From NCBI RefSeq assembly GCF_009689005.1, contig NZ_AP021879.1, positions 6,883,501 to 6,947,500 of the forward strand: a stretch of 64,000 nt of DNA. Direction: 5' to 3'. The DNA comes from Desulfosarcina ovata subsp. ovata. Lineage in GTDB: Bacteria > Desulfobacterota > Desulfobacteria > Desulfobacterales > Desulfosarcinaceae. How positions within the stretch are numbered: position 1 is the first letter of the stretch; every line of letters starts with the position of its first letter. The notes under the pieces were generated by a model. It was given only the letters and a program-made list of their open reading frames with translations. It was not told the origin of the DNA and searched no databases. Positions 43,447-49,503 of this stretch are shown here, in pieces. The translations under genes were made by a program, and so were the position numbers.

Positions 43447-43689
43447 ATGAAAACAACAAATATCGGCGAACTGAAGGATCATCTCAGCAAATTCATCAGC
43501 TTGGTGGAGCAGGGCGAAGCGGTTGAAATCTGCAAGCGCAACGTCCCGATTGCCATGCTGGTTCCTCACGGTCCCAAGAAGACAGGGAACTGCACCCAAC
43601 TTGGATGCGGCTTGGGGACCGTTGAGGTGAAAGGCGACCTGACCGAACCGATGATCCCTGAAGAAAGCTGGGATATGTTGAAAAAATGA
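43447..43689 (+). CDS. Phd/YefM-family antitoxin
   Basis: The ATG at 43447 gives an 80-residue protein beginning MKTTNIGELKDHLSKFISLV and continuing GEAVEICKRNVPIAMLVPH, the classic prevent-host-death N-terminal DNA-binding fold. The C-terminal part (PMIPEESWDMLKK) should wrap the toxin. It overlaps the PIN-toxin gene by ATGA. It probably represses its own promoter in the 220-bp gap upstream, where I saw no clear operator. Confidence 0.85.
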   Translation: MKTTNIGELKDHLSKFISLVEQGEAVEICKRNVPIAMLVPHGPKKTGNCTQLGCGLGTVEVKGDLTEPMIPEESWDMLKK

Positions 43690-44078
43690 AGATCCTGCTG
43701 GACACCTGCTGCATTATTTGGGCCGTATCAGAACCACTTGCTATTTCCAAGAATGCGAGACTGCTTTTGGCTGCCGAAGAATCTGAAGTATACGTTTCGG
43801 TGATCAGCGCGGCGGAGATTGCCTGTGCGGTTGAGAGGGAGCGTATCGTCATTGATCGTCACTGGAAAAATTGGTTCAGGCACTATATCGACCTGAATTG
43901 CTGGCAGGTTCAAAACATAAGCCTTGAAATCATGGAAGAGGCTTACTCTCTGCCGGAGGCTTTTCACGCAGACCCCGCTGATCGAATCATCGCAGCGACT
44001 GCACGCCTGAACAACTTTACGATCCTGACGGCCGATAAAAAAATCCGGTCCTATCCACACGTTAAAACTTTATGGTAA
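43686..44078 (+). CDS. PIN-domain toxin (VapC family)
   Basis: The 130-residue protein shows the PIN acidic set: LLDTCCIIWA (first Asp), ISAAEIACAVERER (Glu), and HADPADRIIAATARLNNFTILTADKKI (paired Asp). This is a metal-dependent RNase toxin, in the subgroup whose partner is a Phd antitoxin. Start and antitoxin stop overlap. Confidence 0.9.
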   Translation: MKILLDTCCIIWAVSEPLAISKNARLLLAAEESEVYVSVISAAEIACAVERERIVIDRHWKNWFRHYIDLNCWQVQNISLEIMEEAYSLPEAFHADPADRIIAATARLNNFTILTADKKIRSYPHVKTLW

Positions 44079-44117
44079 ACAAAGGGGCGTGGGCGCGCAC
44101 CCTTATTATTGGTAGCG

Positions 44118-44230
44118 GATTTGGCATAGCACTCGAAAGAGGACCAGTCGGCCATCAATTCCCGCACGAATCGCCGGCTATCCTTATAGGGGGCGAACAC
44201 CAGTATGCCTGCATCCACCATGAGCTTGGG
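44118..44230 (-). pseudogene. internal cysC fragment
   Basis: The minus strand reads AKLMVDAGILVFAPYKDSRR followed by FVRELMADWSSFECYAKSAT, closely matching the middle of the APS kinase at 41012-41620 but with a short deletion (AFIAPYEESRR shortened to FAPYKDSRR). Both ends stop abruptly. The copy lies between two toxin-antitoxin loci. Confidence 0.8.
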
Positions 44231-44319
44231 GGACGTGGGGGACGGGCATGATTTTATGCGTTTACCAAGATCGTTAAACCCACTACGTTAAAAGCATGTT
44301 TCCATTAAAGACATCATCA

Positions 44320-44371
44320 ATTTTCATCGCAAAATAATCAACCGCTGCCGGTTGAAAAAATCGATAACATA
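44320..44371 (-). pseudogene. cysC 3'-end fragment, third copy
   Basis: About fifty bases (TTTTCATCGCAAAATAATCA and the next thirty) match the extreme 3' end of cysC, including the last codons and stop. It lies beside the internal fragment at 44118. Together with the copy at 41838 this makes two extra copies of the same gene end. The remaining parts of the 44079-44392 gap show nothing else. Confidence 0.65.
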
Positions 44372-44392
44372 GCCTGATGTTCACGGAGTGCT

Positions 44393-44779
44393 TTATAACT
44401 GCACAAGCCCTTGGATGAAATCGAAATGCCTGTCTTTGGTAAAAACCTTATAGCCATGCTGGAACGCCACGGCTGCAATCCAGATATCATTGGTGGGGAT
44501 GGGAGTGCCCGCAGCCTTGAGGTTATTGAGAACGGATGCATAAAAATCCGCTGTGCCTGCATCAATACCATGAACAACAACGCGTGGAGAATCTAAGAAT
44601 AAATTCAATTCACCCCTGTTTTGGGCTTCACGGCGGCCGCCTTTAAATCCAGAAAGAAGCTCGCCGATGCTGACGACAGAAAACCCGATTTGATCGGTTC
44701 CTCTCAATTCCTCGACGACTACGGCATCGCCCCTCATGGCCAGAGAGAAAATGTTGGTATCGATCAACACCTTCTTCAC
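44393..44779 (-). CDS. PIN-domain toxin (VapC family)
   Basis: The preferred start is GTG at 44779, overlapping the antitoxin stop (GTGA), giving 128 residues. Motifs are VLIDTNIFSLAMRG (first Asp), SVVSIGELLSGF (Glu) and TNDIWIAAVAFQHGYKVFTKDRHFD (Asp pair). It is an RNase toxin of the VapC type, unrelated in partner type to the Phd pair 600 bp away. Confidence 0.9.
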   Translation of the reverse strand: MKKVLIDTNIFSLAMRGDAVVVEELRGTDQIGFSVVSIGELLSGFKGGRREAQNRGELNLFLDSPRVVVHGIDAGTADFYASVLNNLKAAGTPIPTNDIWIAAVAFQHGYKVFTKDRHFDFIQGLVQL

Positions 44780-45036
44780 GACCAAATCTCCGGATCGATT
44801 TTCCGTTCGTGGGAAATTTTAACATCTATGGTTTCGAATTCTTCTTGGGACCATTTCCCGAACAAATCGTCCAGGTCGTCGTATTGGCGTGTAAATTGTT
44901 TTTTTTTGGAAAGCCCAAGGCCAGATCGGATCAGTTCAATGGCTAGCTGATTAATGCTTTTGCTTTGCTTTTTAGCGTTATCTTTCAATTTATCTGCTAA
45001 ATCCTGGTCCACACCTCGAATCGTGATTGCCTTCAT
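44776..45036 (-). CDS. ribbon-helix-helix antitoxin (VapB/FitA-like)
   Basis: The ATG at 45036 has GGGGAG eight bases upstream and gives 86 residues. MKAITIRGVDQDLADKLKDN is followed by KKQSKSINQLAIELIRSGLG, which fits a ribbon-helix-helix DNA-binding fold. The C-terminal part should neutralise the PIN toxin. A palindrome upstream (45051-45071) is the likely operator. Confidence 0.85.
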   Translation of the reverse strand: MKAITIRGVDQDLADKLKDNAKKQSKSINQLAIELIRSGLGLSKKKQFTRQYDDLDDLFGKWSQEEFETIDVKISHERKIDPEIWS

Positions 45037-45050
45037 ATGTGCTCCCCATG

Positions 45051-45071
45051 TGACATTAATATATGATGTCA
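45051..45071. promoter_or_regulatory. probable antitoxin operator palindrome
   Basis: TGACAT-N9-ATGTCA forms a perfect 6-bp dyad centred about 25 bp upstream of the antitoxin ATG, in an otherwise very A+T-rich promoter stretch. Ribbon-helix-helix antitoxins bind such inverted repeats to repress their own operon, so this is the likely site. Confidence 0.6.
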
Positions 45072-45199
45072 ATATGACACCATAATATAATGCTACCAGG
45101 CTGTTGTCAAGGAGGTTCCAGCGCTACAACACAGCAATTGTAATTATGCGGTTCAGGTTTGTACCAGCATGGCAATTCGATCAGTTCTTCGAAAAATTT

Positions 45200-46786
45200 G
45201 TAAGCGTTCACGGGGTATATTGGGCGCTCAATCCGGCGCACTTTTTTCGCTCCGCTAACCTCTCGTAATTTCAATATTTTTATACAAAATCAATAACTTA
45301 TTGAAATAATTAAAAATATCTAGACTTTCCATTTCTAGTATGCTATCGTGCTTTTCATGAAGCCCGATAGACCCATTTCAGATGCCGATTGGCAAGCTAC
45401 TGCTGAACCGGTACGCCAGTACATCGTTTCTTTGGAAGATGAGCTGCGGGCGATTAAAACTCAAAACGACAAGCTGGAGAAAAACAACGAGAAGCTTGAA
45501 AAGCAAAAACGCCAAAACTCGACCAACTCCAGCAAACCGCCCTCATCCGATCCGCCCTATAACAAACCCAAACGCGAAAAGCCCAAAGGCGAACGCAAGC
45601 CGGGCGGACAAAAAGGACACCCGGGGCATGGGCAAATGCTGCTAACGCCCAACAATACTCAAAATGTGATGCCCGAGTGCTGCGGTTGCGGTCTCCATTC
45701 ATCGGATTGGGATAATCTGCGACCCTTTCATACTCACCAACATATCGAATTGCCTGAAATCGAGATGGACATCACCCATTTTGTTCTGCACCAAGGTCAA
45801 TGCCCTGGGTGCGGCAAGATTGTCAAAGCACAGGTTCCGGAGGCGTTTAGCACCGGCTACGGCCCGCGGTTTTGTGCGTTTATCGCCGAACTGAGTGGTA
45901 TCAAGGCCATGAGTCGGAGAAATGTGCAGCAACTGGTCCACTCCGTGTTTGATATCAAAATCGCCACCGGCACGATCCAAAAGGTTATCGACCGCGCTTC
46001 CGAGGCCATTGCCTCCACCTATGAGCGTATCGGCCAGGTGGCCCGCAGCAGTGAGTGCAACTTCATCGATGAAACCAGTTGGTTTAAAAAGCACAATCTG
46101 CAATGGCTCTGGGTAATGGTCAATACGATGGTGGCCTTTTTCCGCATCGATCCGAAAAGATCCAAACAGGCCTTTCTCGAACTGATCGCCGACTGGAAAG
46201 GCATCTTGATCAGCGATGGTTATCGCCTTTATTGCAAATGGGTCCATGGCCGGCAAACCTGCCTGGCCCATTTGATCCGAAAGGCCAAGGCGTTAATCGA
46301 GAGTAGAAAACTCAACGAAAGGCGAGGCGGCAAGTTAATCTTGGCACATTTGAATACCCTGATCGAATTTTCAAAAAACAAACCGCCACCTTTAAAATGG
46401 GAGCGTTTTTATAACTCCTTGTTGCTCATCCTCAGCCTTTTTGAAGACGACACCGACGGTGCCGGTCGCCTGGCCAGGCAAATAATACGAGAAATTGACG
46501 CATTGTGGACCTTTCTCGAACATGATGGCGTCGAACCCACCAACAACCGTGCCGAACGCTCTCTGCGCTTTGGCGTGCTATGGCGCAAATGTAGTCTGGG
46601 AACGCAAAGCGACAAAGGCAACCGCTGGGTCGAACGAATCTTGTCTGTAAAAGAAACCTGCCGACTGAGAGATAAAGCCACATTTCCGTTTATAGTCGAA
46701 TGCCTGGAATGTTACTTTGCAGGCATCTCTGTTGATGTGAGTTGGATCTAAGCCTCTCTTCAGCTAATAGCCCCGTGACCGTTTAC
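45200..46786 (+). mobile_element. intact IS66-family insertion sequence
   Basis: The element is bounded by imperfect terminal inverted repeats: GTAAGCGTTCACGGGG at the left and, inverted, GTAAACGGTCACGGGG at the right. Both outer edges are followed by the same 8 bases AAAAATTT (45192-45199 and 46787-46794), the target duplication length typical of IS66 elements. It carries one transposase gene and no separate TnpA/TnpB accessory genes, so it belongs to the short single-gene type. Confidence 0.95.
45357..46751 (+). CDS. IS66-family transposase
   Basis: From the ATG at 45357 (a GTG at 45348 is also in frame) the protein has 464 residues. It shows an N-terminal coiled coil (about 25-52), the basic Ser/Pro-rich NSSKPPSSDPP...KPGGQKGHPGHG linker, a zinc-finger region (CCGCG, CPGCGK), then the DDE domain with FIDETSW (Asp), ISDGYRLYCKW (Asp) and NNRAERSLRFGVLWRK (Glu). 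All catalytic residues are present and no frameshift is seen, so the element may still be active. Confidence 0.95.
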   Translation: MKPDRPISDADWQATAEPVRQYIVSLEDELRAIKTQNDKLEKNNEKLEKQKRQNSTNSSKPPSSDPPYNKPKREKPKGERKPGGQKGHPGHGQMLLTPNNTQNVMPECCGCGLHSSDWDNLRPFHTHQHIELPEIEMDITHFVLHQGQCPGCGKIVKAQVPEAFSTGYGPRFCAFIAELSGIKAMSRRNVQQLVHSVFDIKIATGTIQKVIDRASEAIASTYERIGQVARSSECNFIDETSWFKKHNLQWLWVMVNTMVAFFRIDPKRSKQAFLELIADWKGILISDGYRLYCKWVHGRQTCLAHLIRKAKALIESRKLNERRGGKLILAHLNTLIEFSKNKPPPLKWERFYNSLLLILSLFEDDTDGAGRLARQIIREIDALWTFLEHDGVEPTNNRAERSLRFGVLWRKCSLGTQSDKGNRWVERILSVKETCRLRDKATFPFIVECLECYFAGISVDVSWI

Positions 46787-46953
46787 AAAAATTTAGTTCA
46801 GGTTATGATCAAAAAGTGAAACAAAACTGTACGCAATTAGCCAGCCGATGAATTTTTTCATTTTTGGCTCTCTGTATCAGAAATTTTGATCAAACCTATC
46901 CATTGGTTAATAAAGGAACTCGTACGGTTTGATGTGAAAATCTGCCAAGGATT

Positions 46954-47217
46954 TTAACTGGTGTCTACGTATTCGATCTCCAGGCCTCGCATCATAAAAG
47001 TTAACATCGCCTCCCAACTGGGAAAATACATATATCGCGTCAAAGCGCGCACATCGTCAAAAAAGGTTTTGCGCGTTGGTAACTCAGCACGAACCAAGCT
47101 GTACTTCTCATCCATCAGTTCAAGAACGGTATGGAACAGAAAGGCTGATATGGTTGAACACTTGTCAAGAGAAAAACCTATCCATACCCAAAAAACTTGG
47201 GCCAATAATTTTCATCG
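46954..47217 (-). pseudogene. C-terminal transposase-like remnant
   Basis: An open frame without a clear start reads AQVFWVWIGFSLDKCSTISA and ends FFDDVRALTRYMYFPSWEAM...LEIEYVDTS. The style (tail after the DDE domain) resembles the end of ISNCY-type transposases. It may be the other part of the gene whose N-terminal piece is at 48886-49110, separated by the IS110 insertion and the inverted-repeat segment. The family call is tentative. No gene is supported between 46795 and 46953. Confidence 0.4.
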
Positions 47218-47413
47218 AGCGTTTGGATAGAGGCGGGGTCTGCAATAACGACGGTAGAGCACTCTGATATTCGCGGGTTGGATACCGCCTGACTAGGCTT
47301 CGTCGTGGAGCTGCCTCGGTCTAAAGACGGGAGTTTCGGCCTGAAGGCCTATTCCGATAGCTTTTTCGAGGGTTCTCCAAACCGCGACCGCGCCCCTATC
47401 CAAAAGCTCGATG
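47213..47413. repeat. inverted repeat segment, possible small non-autonomous element
   Basis: Two 23-bp arms (47213-47235 and 47391-47413; core TTTGGATAG, outer part CATCGAGC) are inverted and match at 21 of 23 positions, enclosing 155 bp. On the minus strand the inner region reads open as IELLDRGAVAVWRTLEKAIG and on, so it could be a scrap of an unrecognised gene duplicated in inverse orientation or a MITE-like unit. Confidence 0.6.
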
Positions 47414-47571
47414 GCTATATTTGTTCTTTGATAAAGCCGATCCTTTCTTGAGCATTTTTAAAATCAATAAGTTCTTTTTCTATTTGCATCATCGATTATA
47501 GAGAAGTACTTATCCAGCTTCTTGAGCCGGAGCAACAGTCGCGCTTCTCTCGCCGTCGCTAATTCCCACCC

Positions 47572-47656
47572 AGCGTGGAAAGTCAGGGCTGTCAAGGCTG
47601 CGACCTTAGGGAGCACCCTTTAGGGCTTGGCCTTGATAGGCCTGGGTTTCCACGCT
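47572..47656 (-). ncRNA. long hairpin beside IS110 transposase, candidate guide (bridge) RNA part
   Basis: The 85-bp segment folds into one long imperfect stem: AGCGTGGAAA pairs with TTTCCACGCT at the base, then CAGG/CCTG, TCAAGGC/GCCTTGA and CCTTAGGG/CCTTTAGGG-type pairs approach a small loop. It ends 9 bp after the stop of the IS110 transposase, in the non-coding end of the element. IS110-family elements make a structured guide RNA from a non-coding end; this position and fold are compatible, but neither transcription nor the element boundary can be seen. Confidence 0.4.
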
Positions 47657-47664
47657 ATAACAAA

Positions 47665-48783
47665 TCATCTTTCAGCGGCCACGATTGGAACAGCCCGGGC
47701 AATGGCCCAGATGAAACCGGCCAACTCGCGTGCAATCGCGGTGATGACCACGTTATGGTTTTTGCCCTTTGCAATCAACCTGCGGTAGCGGTGGCATAGT
47801 CGTAGCTGTGCATTCCAGGCAATATCCAAAACATCGTCCGGCAAGCCTTCCTGGCGTTTACGGATCGCCTTACTTTTCCGGGCCGGCATACGATAGGCCT
47901 GAGCCGATTCGATCAACGTCCTGCGGGCATGGGTATTGCCGGTTTTGGTAATGGGGCCTTTTTTGATGGTGCCACCGCTTGAATGCTCCGATGGGATCAG
48001 ACCCAAATAGGCCATCAGCTGTGCCGGCGTATCGAAACGGCTCAGATCCCCCAGTTCAGCGACGACGGTCACCGCGCTGAGCAAAGAAATCCCCCTGAGC
48101 GCTTGCAGAGCCTCGATAACCGGAAGCAATCGACTGGTTTGGCAACATTGCTCAATCGCTTTTTCGATGCGCTTAACGCGGGCCTCATGGTCTCCCATGG
48201 CGTCCAGGTATTCGGTAAGGGCAATGTGCTGGGCCGGATGCGGCATCTTCAGATCCGCCAGCCAATTTAAATGCGCTTTACTCCATTTGCTTTTACCTGG
48301 ATAATTGATCCCTTGTCGCAATAAAAAGGCATTGATCTGTTGTTTGACTTTGCGGAGCGATATTTGGATGTCTTTTCGTGCACGTACCAGGTCACGAAGT
48401 GCTTCATCGGCCTGATCGGGGACATACACCGGCGTCAGTTCTCCGGAACGGTGGAGCGTCGCCAGGTGGGTTGCATCTCGGCGATCGTTTTTAACCCGAT
48501 CACCGGTTTTTTTGGGGATCAGCGCCGGAGCAACGACAACGCAATCGATTCCCTTGCTTGTTAAATGCCTGTAGATTGGATATCCGCATGGACCTGCTTC
48601 ATAAACACAATGCAATTCGGCGTTTTGTGAAATCAGTTTTCGCATGACGTTATCAATCTGCCCCAGGTCGTTGCTGATTTTTCCATACACTCGAACGTTT
48701 CCGTCACGTCCTTCATCGGCGATAGCAATGGTAATCGAATCTTTGTGGACATCCAAACCAACATACTTTACAATCTTTTTCAC
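47665..48783 (-). CDS. IS110-family transposase (DEDD recombinase)
   Basis: The start is the GTG at 48783, preceded by a strong AAGGAGG ribosome site six bases upstream; the upstream extension is not needed. The 372-residue protein has the RuvC-like N-terminal domain (YVGLDVHKDSITIAI, first Asp; CVYEAGPCGYPIYR, Glu; VKNDRRDATHLA, Asp pair) and a C-terminal Transposase_20 domain with LRGISLLSAVTVVAELGD...LMAYLGLIPSEHSSGG carrying the catalytic serine region. No frameshift is seen. Exact element ends are uncertain because IS110 elements lack conventional inverted repeats. Confidence 0.95.
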   Translation of the reverse strand: MKKIVKYVGLDVHKDSITIAIADEGRDGNVRVYGKISNDLGQIDNVMRKLISQNAELHCVYEAGPCGYPIYRHLTSKGIDCVVVAPALIPKKTGDRVKNDRRDATHLATLHRSGELTPVYVPDQADEALRDLVRARKDIQISLRKVKQQINAFLLRQGINYPGKSKWSKAHLNWLADLKMPHPAQHIALTEYLDAMGDHEARVKRIEKAIEQCCQTSRLLPVIEALQALRGISLLSAVTVVAELGDLSRFDTPAQLMAYLGLIPSEHSSGGTIKKGPITKTGNTHARRTLIESAQAYRMPARKSKAIRKRQEGLPDDVLDIAWNAQLRLCHRYRRLIAKGKNHNVVITAIARELAGFIWAIARAVPIVAAER

Positions 48784-48885
48784 GGCCTGCCTCCTTGATT
48801 TTGGCTCTGTAGTTAGGGTTGTTAACGAACGCTTACTATAACCCACGTTTTCAAGGTTTGGCAGGCCTTTTTATTGCCGCGGTGG

Positions 48886-49110
48886 CTAACGTTCAACCAT
48901 ATTGTCTAAAAAGGATGGGCTTTGGGTAAAAAAAACAGAAAAAGCTCCCAGGGCTGCGTCTTCTATGCTGTAGCTGGTATTAGTGCCGATGCGCCGGTCA
49001 GGAAATGCAGAAATAGTTTGGCGAAAAAATTGGATCACTTTGTCAAATGTGAATTCTGCATGTTTCCTTTCAAGTAGGATGCGGTTTTCTTCTTGTTCTG
49101 GCAATCGCAT
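48886..49110 (-). pseudogene. N-terminal transposase remnant (ISNCY-like)
   Basis: The 74-codon frame contains FTFDKVIQFFRQTISAFPDR and SIEDAALGAFSVFFTQSPSF, the recognisable N-terminal pattern of a transposase group in which ...DAAL.AFSVFF.QSPSFL.HQ is conserved. It stops four codons after SPSFLDN, where the IS110 element begins. It is probably the front part of the gene whose tail lies at 46954-47217. Confidence 0.6.
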
Positions 49111-49503
49111 GGCCCTGGCTCGCTTTTGGTAAAAGTGGATGAGTATTCACCCTCTTATATCCATTACAAGCTTCTGTGTCCAGAACATTTTGAAATAATA
49201 AAGAAAATAAATGCATCGAACTTTGATTGAAAAAAACTTCCGTTTGGGTAGCAAAGAGAGCCATTTCAAAATTACAATTGCTGGCGACGAAAAGGAGATT
49301 GCCTCGGGAAGCAGCTCTGCACACCGGTGTGACGATTTCATATTCATCGAAATGCTGGTGATCGCCTTTTTCCAACCGCCATAACTTCTTTAAAGTCATC
49401 CATATCTGGTAGACAACGGCTTTGGAAATTTCCCATTTCTTTTTAGATGAAAAACAGACATATTATTTCCACATCTTGATAAGTTGATCACATACGCAAA
49501 AGT
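49111..49503. other. gap without a supported gene
   Basis: Two overlapping minus-strand open frames of 66 and 109 codons cross this stretch. Neither resembles a known family nor has a convincing ribosome site. The last 70 bp before the next gene are A+T-rich and could hold its promoter. Confidence 0.5.

Larger units (their letters stand above)
47571..48905 (-). mobile_element. IS110-family insertion sequence, approximate limits
   Basis: The limits are set by the hairpin on one side and, on the other, by the point where the N-terminal transposase remnant (48886-49110) loses its frame after SPSFLDN. They are estimates, not mapped ends. The element appears to have landed inside or beside an older transposase gene. 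Confidence 0.5.

Noticed and set aside
49070-49399. 109-codon minus-strand frame before the TOTE gene
   Set aside because: It has no recognisable fold, no ribosome site and competing frames over the same bases.
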